A DNA stretch of 64,000 nt from the NCBI GenBank assembly GCA_023387335.1, contig JAEWIF010000045.1, positions 62,001-126,000 of the forward strand. The letters run 5' to 3'. This document shows, piece after piece, positions 8,422 through 17,176 of this stretch. Under the pieces are notes generated by a model that did not search any database, was not told the DNA's origin, and saw only the letters and a program-made list of their open reading frames with translations. Source of the DNA: Pseudomonadota bacterium. GTDB lineage: Bacteria > Pseudomonadota > Gammaproteobacteria > Burkholderiales > Burkholderiaceae_C. The translations under genes and the position numbers were made by a program. The first letter of the stretch is position 1. Every line of letters starts with the position of its first letter.

Positions 8422-9612
8422 TCAGCCGCAGGCGGAGATCGCGCCGCGGGCCGCCTGCCGCGCCCGGGCATCCAGCGCCAGCAGATCGGCCAGCGCCTCG
8501 GGTTTGGACGGCGAGACGCGGTCCAAAGTTGCAAGGTTGACGGCGTGGATCTGGTCGAAGCGGATGCGACGGTCGAGGAAGGCGGCGACCGCCTCCTCGT
8601 TGGCGGCGTTCAGCACGGCCGTGGTGCCGGCGGGCGCCCGCAGCGCGTCCCAGGCCAGCCGCAGGCCGGGGAAGCGCTCGCCGTGGCCGTGGCTGTCCAG
8701 CGATTCGAACGTCATGTCGGCCAGCGAGGTGAAGTCCAGCGGCTCGGCGCCCGACGCGATGCGGCCGGGCCAGGCCAGGCCGCAGGCGATCGGCACGCGC
8801 ATGTCGGGCGTGCCCAGCTGGGCCACCACCGAATGGTCGCGGTACTGCACCATGGAATGGATGACGCTCTGCGGATGGATCACCACCTGCAGCCGCTCGG
8901 GCGGCAGGCCGAAGAGGTAGCGCGCCTCGATCACCTCGAGCGCCTTGTTCATCATGGTGGCCGAATCCACCGAGATCTTGCGGCCCATCACCCAGTTGGG
9001 ATGGGCGCAGGCCTGCTCGGGCGTGACCTCGCGCAGCGACTGCGGATCGCGCCGGCGGAACGGCCCGCCGGACGCCGTGAGGATGATCTTGTCGACCCGC
9101 TCGTCCCAGCTGGACGCGTCCTCGGGCAGCGACTGGAAGATGGCCGAGTGCTCGCTGTCGATCGGCAGCAGCGTGGCGCCGCCCTCTTCCACCGCGGCCA
9201 TGAAGAGCTCGCCGCCGACGACCAGCGCTTCCTTGTTGGCCAGCAGCAGCCGCTTGCCGGCGCGCGCGGCGGCCAGGCACGAGGCCAGGCCGGCGGCGCC
9301 GACGATGGCGGCCATCACCGTGTCGACGTCGTCGCGCACCACGAGTTCCTCGAGGGCACGGTCGCCCGCCAGCACCTTGACCGGCAGCCGCTCGGCCTCG
9401 ACGCGGGCCGCGAGTTCACGGGCCGCGGCCTCGTCGGCCATCACGGCGAAGCGGGGACGGAAGCGCGCGCACTGCTCCAGCAGCGGCTGGACGCGCGAAC
9501 CCGAGCTCAGGACCACGACCTCGTAGCGATCGGGATGGCGCGCGATGACGTCGAGGGTGTTGGCGCCCACCGAGCCGGTGGAGCCGAGGATGGCGACGCG
9601 CTGTCGATTCAT
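8422..9612 (-). CDS. dxr: 1-deoxy-D-xylulose 5-phosphate reductoisomerase
   Basis: Dxr/IspC (396 aa) converts DXP to 2-C-methylerythritol 4-phosphate with NADPH, the committed step of the MEP isoprenoid pathway. ispD and ispF lie elsewhere in this window. The NADPH fold begins ILGSTGSVGANTL. The metal/substrate site is visible as PIDSEHSAIFQ, with further motifs LTASGGPF and SVDSATMMNKALE and the flexible-loop region HPQSVIHSMVQY. The ATG at 9612 overlaps the cdsA stop (ATGA). Confidence 0.97.
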   Translation of the reverse strand: MNRQRVAILGSTGSVGANTLDVIARHPDRYEVVVLSSGSRVQPLLEQCARFRPRFAVMADEAAARELAARVEAERLPVKVLAGDRALEELVVRDDVDTVMAAIVGAAGLASCLAAARAGKRLLLANKEALVVGGELFMAAVEEGGATLLPIDSEHSAIFQSLPEDASSWDERVDKIILTASGGPFRRRDPQSLREVTPEQACAHPNWVMGRKISVDSATMMNKALEVIEARYLFGLPPERLQVVIHPQSVIHSMVQYRDHSVVAQLGTPDMRVPIACGLAWPGRIASGAEPLDFTSLADMTFESLDSHGHGERFPGLRLAWDALRAPAGTTAVLNAANEEAVAAFLDRRIRFDQIHAVNLATLDRVSPSKPEALADLLALDARARQAARGAISACG

Positions 9613-10463
9613 CGGGAGGAAAGCGTTGCCAGCATCATCGCCAGCGGAAGCGTGGGCAGCAATGCGTCGACACGGTCGAGCACGCCGCCGTGGCCCGGCA
9701 GCAGGCCGCTGGAATCCTTGGCGCCGGCGCTGCGCTTGACCAGCGACTCGGCCAGGTCGCCCACCACGCTCATCGCGGTGAGGAACACGGCGCCCAGGAC
9801 CACCAGCCACCAGCCGGCGGCAGCCAGGCGGCTGTAGAGGCTGGGGACCTGCGCCTGCCAGTGCGAATCGGCCGCGACCCAGGCGAAGGCCAGCACCAGC
9901 ACGCCGACCATGCCGCCCCACACGCCTTCCCAGCTCTTGCCGGGACTGATGGACGGCGCCAGCTTCTGGCGGGTGAACTTCATGCCGAAGGTGCGGCCGG
10001 CGAAATAGGCGGCGATGTCGGCGACCCACACGAGCACCAGTACCGAGAGGAGGAAGTTGATGCCGGCCACGCGCGCCTGCGCCACCGCGACCCAGGCCAG
10101 CCAGAGCGCGACGAGGCCGCCGGCGAGACGAACCGCGCGCGGGATGCGCGGCCAGCCGGCCACCGAGCCGCGCAGCAGCCCCGCGCCCGCCAGCACCCAG
10201 GCGGCGCCGGCGACGATCCACAGCAGCGGCAGCGGCCGCTGCAGCCAGCCCGCGCCCCAGGCGGCGGCGCACAGGGCGACGCAGAGCACGCCGAGCGACA
10301 CGGACGCGGCTTCGCTGCAGCCGTTCAGGCGCCCGAACTCCCAGGCGCCGGCCGCGATCAGCACGAGCGTGATGGCCGCGAACGGCCAGGGCGACGGCCA
10401 GAACAGGGCCGGCAACAGGATGGCCAGCAGGACGATGGCCGTGATGACGCGCTGCTTGAGCAT
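9609..10463 (-). CDS. cdsA: Phosphatidate cytidylyltransferase
   Basis: CdsA (284 aa) makes CDP-diacylglycerol from phosphatidic acid and CTP at the inner membrane, the precursor used by PssA (also in this window). It has about eight hydrophobic segments starting at MLKQRVITAIVLLAILLPALF, and the C-terminal family signature S-x(3)-KR-x(4)-KD appears as ESLVKRSAGAKDSSGLLPGHGGVLDRVD. It starts 4 nt after uppS and overlaps dxr by 4 nt. Confidence 0.96.
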   Translation of the reverse strand: MLKQRVITAIVLLAILLPALFWPSPWPFAAITLVLIAAGAWEFGRLNGCSEAASVSLGVLCVALCAAAWGAGWLQRPLPLLWIVAGAAWVLAGAGLLRGSVAGWPRIPRAVRLAGGLVALWLAWVAVAQARVAGINFLLSVLVLVWVADIAAYFAGRTFGMKFTRQKLAPSISPGKSWEGVWGGMVGVLVLAFAWVAADSHWQAQVPSLYSRLAAAGWWLVVLGAVFLTAMSVVGDLAESLVKRSAGAKDSSGLLPGHGGVLDRVDALLPTLPLAMMLATLSSR

Positions 10464-10467
10464 GGCG

Positions 10468-11223
10468 TCAGGCGACCTTCTTGGCCACCGGTTCCTGGAT
10501 CTGCTGCGAGGTGCGGCCGAAGCGGCGCTCGCGGCGCGCGAAGTCGGCGATGGCCGCGTCGAGCGCCGCCTCGTCGAAGTCCGGCCAGAGCTTGTCGCTG
10601 AAGTACAGCTCGGAATAGGCGGCCTGCCACAGCAGGAAGTTGCTGATGCGCTGCTCGCCGCCGGTGCGGATCAGCAGGTCGGGGTCGGCGACGTGGGCCA
10701 GCGCCATGGCGGCGTCCAGGCTCTCTTCGGTGATCGGCTCGCCGCGCTCGGCCAGGCGGGCCGCGGCCTGGGCGATGTCCCAGCGGCCGCCGTAGTTGAA
10801 GCAGACGTTGAAGTCGAGCCGCGTGTTGCCGGCGGTGGCGGCCTCGGCCTGCTGCAGGCCGGCACGCACCTTGTCCGACAGCGCGGAGCGGTCGCCCACG
10901 AAATGGATGCGCACGCCCTCGGCCTTCAGGTGCGGCACCTCGCGCGTGAGCGCGATGGCCAGCAGTTCCATCAGGCCGGAGACTTCCTCGGGCGGACGGT
11001 TCCAGTTCTCGGAGGAGAACGCGAACACGGTGAGGACCTTGACGCCGCGTTCGCCGCAGTGCCGGACGCACGCACGAAGCGCGTCCACGCCCTTCTTGTG
11101 GCCCGCCACGCGCGGCAGGTAGCGCCGGGTCGCCCAGCGGCCGTTGCCGTCCATGACGATGGCGATGTGGTGGGGAACGGTCACGTCGTCGGTGTGCGTT
11201 CTCGTGGCGGGGAGTCGGGCCAT
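10468..11223 (-). CDS. uppS: Isoprenyl transferase (undecaprenyl diphosphate synthase)
   Basis: UppS (251 aa) is the cis-prenyltransferase that elongates farnesyl diphosphate with IPP to undecaprenyl diphosphate, the carrier lipid for peptidoglycan and LPS. Visible motifs are HIAIVMDGNGRWA with the catalytic Asp, FAFSSENWNRP, and the C-terminal DLLIRTGGEQRISNFLLWQAAYSELYF substrate-binding block (quoted in part). Its first base is also the last base of the frr stop codon, so translation is probably coupled. Confidence 0.96.
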   Translation of the reverse strand: MARLPATRTHTDDVTVPHHIAIVMDGNGRWATRRYLPRVAGHKKGVDALRACVRHCGERGVKVLTVFAFSSENWNRPPEEVSGLMELLAIALTREVPHLKAEGVRIHFVGDRSALSDKVRAGLQQAEAATAGNTRLDFNVCFNYGGRWDIAQAAARLAERGEPITEESLDAAMALAHVADPDLLIRTGGEQRISNFLLWQAAYSELYFSDKLWPDFDEAALDAAIADFARRERRFGRTSQQIQEPVAKKVA

Positions 11224-11789
11224 CAGACGGCCATGATCTCCTGCTCCTTGGACTCGACCATCTTGTCGATCTCGGCGACGTGCTTGTCGGTCACCTTCTG
11301 GATGTCGGCTTCGGCGCGCTTCTGGTCGTCCTCGGAGGCGAGCTTGTCCTTGACCACCTTCTTGACCGCCTCGTTGGCGTCGCGGCGGAGGTTGCGCACG
11401 GCGATCTTGGCGGCCTCGCCCTCGTGGCGGACCAGCTTGGTCATCTCCTTGCGGCGCTCCTCGCTCATCGGCGGCATCGGCACGCGGATGAGGTCGCCCA
11501 TCGAAGCGGGGTTCAGGCCCAGGTCGCTCTCGCGGATGGCCTTCTCGATCTTGGCGCCCATGCCCTTTTCCCAGGGCTGCACGCTGATCGTGCGCGCATC
11601 CAGCAGGGACACGTTGGCGACCTGGCTGATCGGCACCGAGTTGCCGTAGTAGTCGACGTGCACCGTGTCGAGCAGGCCGGGGTTGGCGCGCCCGGTGCGG
11701 ATCTTGGTCAGGTTGTTCTTGAACGAAGCGATGGACTGGTCCATCTTGCCTTCGGTGGTTTTCCTGATCTCGGCGATCGTGGTGGCCAT
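11223..11789 (-). CDS. frr: Ribosome recycling factor
   Basis: RRF (188 aa) splits post-termination ribosomes together with EF-G. The sequence is typical: FKNNLTKIRTGRANPGLLD near the N terminus, VQPWEKGMGAKIEKAIRESD in the middle and a long helical C-terminal arm (NLRRDANEAVKKVVKDK). A good ribosome-binding sequence (AGGAAGGAG) lies just upstream of the ATG. It follows pyrH by 25 nt and precedes uppS, the conserved order. Confidence 0.97.
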   Translation of the reverse strand: MATTIAEIRKTTEGKMDQSIASFKNNLTKIRTGRANPGLLDTVHVDYYGNSVPISQVANVSLLDARTISVQPWEKGMGAKIEKAIRESDLGLNPASMGDLIRVPMPPMSEERRKEMTKLVRHEGEAAKIAVRNLRRDANEAVKKVVKDKLASEDDQKRAEADIQKVTDKHVAEIDKMVESKEQEIMAV

Positions 11790-11814
11790 GTTGATCTCCT
11801 TCCTCTGTTTGCGG

Positions 11815-12537
11815 TCAGGCGGCGTACACCAGCGTGCCCTCGTCCTCGCCCATCACCACGCGCTTGAGCGCACCGTGCTTGACGATGGAGAACACCTTGA
11901 TCGGCAGCTTCTGGTCGCGGCACAGCGCGAAGGCGGTGGCATCCATGATGCCCAGGTTCTGCGCCATCGCGTCGTCGAACGAAATCTTGCTGTAGCGGGT
12001 GGCCGTGGGGTCCTTCTTGGGGTCGGCCGTGTAGACGCCGTCCACCTTGGTGGCCTTGAGCACCAGCTCCGCGCCGATCTCGGCGCCGCGCAGGGCGGCG
12101 GCGGTGTCGGTGGTGAAGAACGGGTTGCCGGTGCCGGCGGCGAAGATCACCACCTTGCCTTCCTCGAGGTACTGCAGCGCCTTGGGGCGCACGTAGGGCT
12201 CGACCACCTGCTCGATGGCGATGGCGGACATCACGCGGGCCACCAGGCCCTGCTTGTTCATGGTGTCGGCCAGGGCCAGCGCGTTCATCACGGTGGCCAG
12301 CATGCCCATGTAGTCGGCGGTGGCGCGGTCCATGCCGACCGAGCCGCCGGCCACGCCGCGGAAGATGTTGCCGCCGCCGATGACGACGGCGACCTGCACG
12401 CCCGTGTTCACCACGTCGGCCACCTCTTCCACCATCCGCACGATGGTGGATCGGTTGATGCCGAACGGGTCGTCCCCCATCAGCGCCTCTCCGGACAGCT
12501 TGAGCAGGATGCGCTTGTGCGCGGGAGAGGCGGGCAT
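11815..12537 (-). CDS. pyrH: Uridylate kinase
   Basis: PyrH (240 aa) is the hexameric bacterial UMP kinase of the amino-acid-kinase fold, making UDP for pyrimidine nucleotide and UDP-sugar supply. Motifs include [13 protein letters not shown] (phosphate-binding N terminus), [30 protein letters not shown]-like (here ALRG) and [19 protein letters not shown]. The ATG at 12537 gives [10 protein letters not shown]. It sits 80 nt downstream of tsf. Confidence 0.97.
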   Translation of the reverse strand: [240 protein letters not shown]

Positions 12538-12617
12538 TGAAGGGGCTCCAGGTGTGCGGTGAATGAGTTTAGCGGCGCGGGCCCGGCGGCGGGTGCCGCC
12601 GGGGACTGGCGCTGGGG

Positions 12618-13508
12618 TCAGGCGCCCTTGGCGGCGGCGACCTGGGCGGCGACTTCGGCGGCGAAGTCGTCCACCTTCTTCTCGATGCCCTCGCCCACCA
12701 CGTACAGGGTGAAGCCCTTCACCGTGGTGTTGGCGGCCTTGAGCATCTGGCCGACGGTCTGCTTGTCGTTCTTGACGAACGGCTGGTCGAACAGCGAGAC
12801 CTCCTTGAGGTACTTCTGCACCGAGCCTTCGATCATCTTGGCGGCGATGTCGGCCGGCTTGCCCGACTCGGCGGCCTTGGCGGTGGCGACGCTGCGCTCC
12901 TTCTCGATGAGCTCCGCGGGCACGTCGGCGCTGGTCAGCGCGACCGGCTTCATCGCCGCGATGTGCATCGCCACGTCCTTGGCGGCCGCTTCCTCGCCCT
13001 GGTACTCGACGACCACGCCGATGCGGGTGCCGTGCAGGTACGAGGCCAGCTTGCTGTCGCCGGAGAAGCGCTTGAAGCGGCGGAAGCTCATGTTCTCGCC
13101 GATCTTGCCGATCAGGCCCTTGCGCACTTCTTCCAGCGTGGGGCCGAAGCCGTCCTGGCTGTAGGGCAGCGCGCCCAGCGCGGCCACGTCGGCCGGGTTG
13201 TTCTTGGCGATCAGTTCGGCCGCGGCCTTGGCCAGGCCGATGAAGCTGTCGTTCTTGGTGACGAAGTCCGTCTCGCAGTTGACCTCGAGCAGGGCGCCGG
13301 TGGTGCCCGCGATGCTCGCCGCGACCACGCCTTCGGCGGTGATGCGGGCGGCGGCCTTGCCGGCCTTGTTGCCGAGCTTGACGCGCAGGATCTCCTCGGC
13401 CTTGTCCATGTTGCCCTCGGCCTCGGTGAGCGCCTTCTTGCACTCCATCATCGGGGCGTCGGTCTTGGCGCGCAGTTCGGCGACCATGCTTGCGGTGATT
13501 GCTGCCAT
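12618..13508 (-). CDS. tsf: Elongation factor Ts
   Basis: EF-Ts (296 aa) is the nucleotide exchange factor for EF-Tu. The N-terminal UBA-like module (MAAITASMVAELRAKTDAPMM, truncated here) and the TDFV exchange motif (NCETDFVTKND, about residues 79-89) are present, followed by the two core domains. It is separated from rpsB by a hairpin with a T-run, so part of the rpsB transcription probably stops before tsf. Confidence 0.97.
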   Translation of the reverse strand: MAAITASMVAELRAKTDAPMMECKKALTEAEGNMDKAEEILRVKLGNKAGKAAARITAEGVVAASIAGTTGALLEVNCETDFVTKNDSFIGLAKAAAELIAKNNPADVAALGALPYSQDGFGPTLEEVRKGLIGKIGENMSFRRFKRFSGDSKLASYLHGTRIGVVVEYQGEEAAAKDVAMHIAAMKPVALTSADVPAELIEKERSVATAKAAESGKPADIAAKMIEGSVQKYLKEVSLFDQPFVKNDKQTVGQMLKAANTTVKGFTLYVVGEGIEKKVDDFAAEVAAQVAAAKGA

Positions 13509-13535
13509 ATCAAACCTTTCAGTATTTCGGACGGT

Positions 13536-13558
13536 AAAAAGGGGCCCTAGAGCCCCTT
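13536..13558 (-). terminator. rpsB-tsf intercistronic terminator/attenuator
   Basis: Read on the minus strand, AAGGGGC - 6-nt loop - GCCCCTT forms a 7-bp GC-rich hairpin ending in a run of five T. It is downstream of the rpsB stop and upstream of tsf, in the direction of transcription. This matches the partial intercistronic termination known for rpsB-tsf in E. coli; here it is predicted from sequence. Confidence 0.75.
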
Positions 13559-13580
13559 CCTTGAAGCGGGGGTCGCGCGA

Positions 13581-14333
13581 TCAGGACGCGGCGCCTTCCT
13601 CGACCTCGACGAACTCGTCGCCGCCTTCGGAGGTGGCGCGCACCACGTCGTTCACGGCGCTGGAGCGGCCCTCGAGCACGGCGTCGGCGATGCCGCGCGC
13701 ATACAGCGTCACGGCCTTGGCGGAGTCGTCGTTACCCGGGATGACGTAGTCGATGCCCTCGGGCGAGTGGTTGGAGTCCACCACGCCCACCAGCGGGATG
13801 CCGAGCTTCTTGGCTTCGGACACGGCGATCTTGTGGAAGCCCACGTCGATCACGAAGATGGCGTCCGGCAGGGTGTTCATGTCCTGGATGCCGCCGATGT
13901 CCTTCTCGAGCTTTTCCATCTCGCGCTGGAACATCAGCTGCTCCTTCTTGCTCATCGACTCGAGGCCCGCTTCCTGCTGGGCCTTCATGTCCTTGAGGCG
14001 CTTGATGGAGGTCTTGACCGTCTTGAAGTTGGTCAGCATGCCGCCCAGCCAGCGCTGGTCGACGAAGTGCACGCCGGCCCGCTTGGCTTCCGAGGCGACG
14101 ATCTCGCGAGCCTGGCGCTTGGTGCCCACCATCAGGATGGTGCCGCGGTTGGCGGACAGCTGCTTCACGAACTTGGTCGCTTCCTGGAACATCGGGAGCG
14201 ACTTTTCCAGGTTGATGATGTGGATCTTGTTGCGGGAACCGAAGATGAACGGGGCCATCTTGGGGTTCCAGAAGCGGGTCTGGTGACCGAAATGGACACC
14301 GGCTTCCAGCATTTCGCGCATGGAGACTGCCAT
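13581..14333 (-). CDS. rpsB: 30S ribosomal protein S2
   Basis: S2 (250 aa) binds the 30S head-body junction and recruits S1. The sequence is typical: SMREMLEAGVHFGHQTRFWN, IHIINLEKSL, LMVGTKRQAREIV, RWLGGMLTNFKT and the C-terminal IPLVGVVDSNHSPEGIDYVI region (quoted in part), ending in an acidic tail. The ATG at 14333 was chosen as the conserved start MAVSMREML, with AGGA upstream; a longer reading would run into the leader. It is the first gene of the long cluster and is divergent from the amidase. Confidence 0.97.
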   Translation of the reverse strand: MAVSMREMLEAGVHFGHQTRFWNPKMAPFIFGSRNKIHIINLEKSLPMFQEATKFVKQLSANRGTILMVGTKRQAREIVASEAKRAGVHFVDQRWLGGMLTNFKTVKTSIKRLKDMKAQQEAGLESMSKKEQLMFQREMEKLEKDIGGIQDMNTLPDAIFVIDVGFHKIAVSEAKKLGIPLVGVVDSNHSPEGIDYVIPGNDDSAKAVTLYARGIADAVLEGRSSAVNDVVRATSEGGDEFVEVEEGAAS

Positions 14334-14512
14334 GGGATTTATTCCTAGGTTGGGTCTAGAATCCGCCCCGCAATCGCCGGGTCGTTGAGACCCTCGCGAC
14401 ACCTGGTTGGGACGGATTCGGGATTTGCTTCGCTGTCCTGCGATGACGCACCATGCGTCGCCGCCCAGCAAAACCACAAGATTCTAACACGGGACCTCCC
14501 CCAGCTTTCCTC
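14334..14512. promoter_or_regulatory. rpsB leader and rpsB/amidase divergent region
   Basis: On the minus strand a TAGAAT hexamer at 14486-14481 is a good -10 candidate. It would place the rpsB start of transcription near 14474 and leave a leader of about 140 nt. Long leaders upstream of rpsB carry autoregulatory S2-binding structures in many proteobacteria; I cannot confirm the fold here. A plus-strand TAGAAT lies at 14357-14362 and could serve the amidase, but no good -35 is visible. Confidence 0.45.
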
Positions 14513-15847
14513 ATGCAGGACCTCATCGCCACCCGGGAAGAGCTCGTGCGCGGCCGCGCCGACGCCTCGGAAGAGTTCCGCCGCTCGCTCGCCATCGCCG
14601 GGTCACCGGCCTGCGACAAGGCCTTCATCAGCCTGGATCCGCAAGAGGCCCGCGTGGCCGGTTCCGCGCAGGCCACGCGCCTTCCGCTGGCCGGGCTGCC
14701 GGTCTCGGTCAAGGACCTGTTCGACGTGCGCGGCCAGGTCACCGCGGCCGGCTCCACCGTGCTGGCCGACGCGCCGCCCGCCGCGGCCGACAGCGCCGCC
14801 GTGGCCCGGCTGCGGGCCGCGGGTGCCAGCCTCCTGGGCCGCACCAACATGACCGAGTTCGCTTTCTCGGGCGTGGGCGTGAACCCGCACCACGGTACGC
14901 CCGTCAACCCGGCCGATCCGGAAACGCCGCGCATCCCCGGAGGCTCTTCGTCGGGCGCGGCGGTTTCCGTCGCCACCGGCGCGGCGTTCATCGGACTGGG
15001 CTCGGACACCGGGGGCTCCATCCGCATCCCCGCGGCGCTGTGCGGCATCGTGGGCTTCAAGAACACGGCGCGGCTCACGCCGCTCGAAGGCGCCCTGCCC
15101 TTGTCCACCACGCTCGACACGGTGTGCGCCATGACGCGCTCGGTGCGCGACGCGGTGCTGGCCCACGAGGTGCTCGCCGCGCGCACCGTGCAGCTCTCGA
15201 ACAAACCGCTGTCGGAGCGCCGCTTCGCCGTGGCGCGCACGCTGATGCTGGACGGCCTGGACCTGCCCGTGGCCCGGGCCTTCGAAGCGTCGCTGCGCAC
15301 GCTGCGCGATGCCGGCGCCCGCGTCGAGGAGATCGCGCTGGACGAGATCCGCGACCTCGGCGCCATCCAGTCCACCGGCGGCTTCACCGCCGCCGAAAGC
15401 TACGCCTGGCACCGCGAGCTGCTGCAGCGGCGCGGCGAAGGCTACGACCCGCGCGTGCGCATGCGCATCGAGCGCGGCGTGAACATGAAGGCGTGGGAGT
15501 ACTGCGACCTGGTGCGCGAGCGCTCCGAGTGGATCGCCCGCGTGCAGGCCTCGCTCGCCGGCTTCGACGCCGTGCTCTCGCCCACCGTTCCGATCGTCGC
15601 GCCGGCCATCGCCGACGTGGCGCCGGGCGCGCAGCGCGACGAGGAGTTCTTCCGCGTCAACGCCCTGCTGCTGCGCAACACCAGCGTGGTCAACATGCTC
15701 GACGGCTGCGCGCTGTCGCTGCCGTGCCATGCCACCGGCGGCCTGCCGGTCGGCCTGATGCTGTGGCACGGCCCGCTGCAGGACGACACCGTGCTCGACG
15801 CAAGCCTGGCCGTGGAAGCAGCGCTCGCGGCGGCGCGGCGGGCCTGA
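14513..15847 (+). CDS. Amidase signature (AS) family amidase
   Basis: A 444-aa amidase of the GatA/AS fold that hydrolyses a carboxylic amide; the substrate is unknown. The Ser-cisSer-Lys triad is complete: K67 in PVSVKDLFDV, S145 in the glycine/serine motif IPGGSSSGAA and S169 in GSDTGGSIRIP. It is not a normal GatA, as it lacks gatB/gatC neighbours. It is 25 nt upstream of a D-amino-acid dehydrogenase gene, suggesting a two-step catabolic operon (an amide, then amine oxidation), which is inference. The ATG at 14513 lies after the divergent promoter region. Confidence 0.85.
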   Translation: MQDLIATREELVRGRADASEEFRRSLAIAGSPACDKAFISLDPQEARVAGSAQATRLPLAGLPVSVKDLFDVRGQVTAAGSTVLADAPPAAADSAAVARLRAAGASLLGRTNMTEFAFSGVGVNPHHGTPVNPADPETPRIPGGSSSGAAVSVATGAAFIGLGSDTGGSIRIPAALCGIVGFKNTARLTPLEGALPLSTTLDTVCAMTRSVRDAVLAHEVLAARTVQLSNKPLSERRFAVARTLMLDGLDLPVARAFEASLRTLRDAGARVEEIALDEIRDLGAIQSTGGFTAAESYAWHRELLQRRGEGYDPRVRMRIERGVNMKAWEYCDLVRERSEWIARVQASLAGFDAVLSPTVPIVAPAIADVAPGAQRDEEFFRVNALLLRNTSVVNMLDGCALSLPCHATGGLPVGLMLWHGPLQDDTVLDASLAVEAALAAARRA

Positions 15848-15872
15848 CGGACCAGGCAGGGAGCGCGTCCGC

Positions 15873-17144
15873 TTGAAAGTCGCCGTCATCGGCGCCGGCA
15901 TCGTCGGCGTCACCACCGCTTATGAACTGGCCGCCGACGGCCACCAGGTCACCGTCTTCGAGCGCCGCGGCGCCGTGGCCGAGGAGACCAGCTTCGCCAA
16001 CGCCGGCGTGGTCGCCCCGGGCTACGTCACGCCCTGGGCCGCGCCGGGCATGCCGGCCAAGGTGCTGCGCTACCTGTTCAGCCGGCACGCGCCGGTCAAG
16101 CTCACCTTCCCGCTGTCCATGGCCGAGCTCGGCTGGATGTGGCAGTGGTGGCAGAACTGCAAGCTCGACACCTACCTGGCCAACCGCGCGCGGCTGCAGC
16201 GCCTCGCCTTCTACAGCCGCGAGCGGCTGCACTGGCTGGTCGATTCGCTGGAGCTGGAGTACGACCGCAGCCCCGGCTACCTGGTGCTGCTGCGCTCGGA
16301 GAAGGACCAGCGCATGGTGCAGCCGGGCCTGCAGGTGCTGCGCGACGCCGGCGTCAGCTTCTTCGAGCTCGACGCCGAGACGGCGCGCGGCGTCGAGCCG
16401 GCGCTGAACCCGGACACGCCCTTCCTCGGCGCCATCCACCTGCCCGAGGACGAGGCCGGCAACTGCCGCCAGTTCGCGCTGCTGCTCAAGGACGCCGCGC
16501 GCGCCGCCGGCGCCCGCTTCAACTTCAACACCACGGTGATGCCGCTGGACCGGGCCTCGCCCACCACGCTCACTGTGCGGCAGGGCGAGGACCCGCCGGT
16601 CAGCATCCCGTTCCAGGCGGTAGTGGTCTGCGGCGGCCTCGAGTCCGCGGGGCTGCTGCGCCCGGTGGGGCTGAACATGCCGATGGCCGCGGTCTACGGC
16701 TACTCGATCAGCGCGCCGCTGCGCGAGGCGGTCAACGCGCCGCGCAGCGCGCTGATGGACGAGCGCTACAAGGTCGCGATCACGCGCCTGGGCCAGCGCG
16801 TGCGCGTGGCCGGCAGCGCCGAGATCGGCGGCGATCCGCAACGGCGCCGTCCGGAGGCGCTGCAGACGCTCTACAAGGTGCTGCACGACTGGTTCCCGGG
16901 CGCGGCGCAGCTGTCCAACACCGGCGCCGCGGTGCAGGAATGGAAGGGCGCGCGGCCCATGCTGCCCGACGGCCCGCCGGTGATCGGTGCCTCGGGCGTG
17001 CCGGGCGTCTGGGTCAACCTGGGCCACGGCTCCAGCGGCTGGGCACTGGCCTGCGGCAGCGCGCGCGTGGTGGCCGACCTGATGTCGGGCCGCGACCCGC
17101 TGCTCGACATCGAAGGCCTGGGCATCGAGCGCCTCGCCGGCTGA
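15873..17144 (+). CDS. dadA: FAD-dependent D-amino acid dehydrogenase (DadA-like)
   Basis: A 423-aa DAO-family flavoprotein that would oxidise a D-amino acid to the 2-oxo acid and pass electrons to the respiratory chain. The FAD-binding motif VIGAGIVGVTTAYELAADGH is at the N terminus. The DadA hallmark EETSFANAGVVAPGYVTPWA follows, and PVIGASGVPGVWVNLGHGSSGW near the C terminus is the second FAD contact. The start is TTG at 15873, with GGGAG upstream. It follows the amidase by 25 nt. Several DadA-like paralogues with other substrates exist, so the exact substrate is uncertain. Confidence 0.82.
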   Translation: MKVAVIGAGIVGVTTAYELAADGHQVTVFERRGAVAEETSFANAGVVAPGYVTPWAAPGMPAKVLRYLFSRHAPVKLTFPLSMAELGWMWQWWQNCKLDTYLANRARLQRLAFYSRERLHWLVDSLELEYDRSPGYLVLLRSEKDQRMVQPGLQVLRDAGVSFFELDAETARGVEPALNPDTPFLGAIHLPEDEAGNCRQFALLLKDAARAAGARFNFNTTVMPLDRASPTTLTVRQGEDPPVSIPFQAVVVCGGLESAGLLRPVGLNMPMAAVYGYSISAPLREAVNAPRSALMDERYKVAITRLGQRVRVAGSAEIGGDPQRRRPEALQTLYKVLHDWFPGAAQLSNTGAAVQEWKGARPMLPDGPPVIGASGVPGVWVNLGHGSSGWALACGSARVVADLMSGRDPLLDIEGLGIERLAG

Positions 17145-17176
17145 GACGTCGAACGGCGCGGCGTACGATCCGCGCC

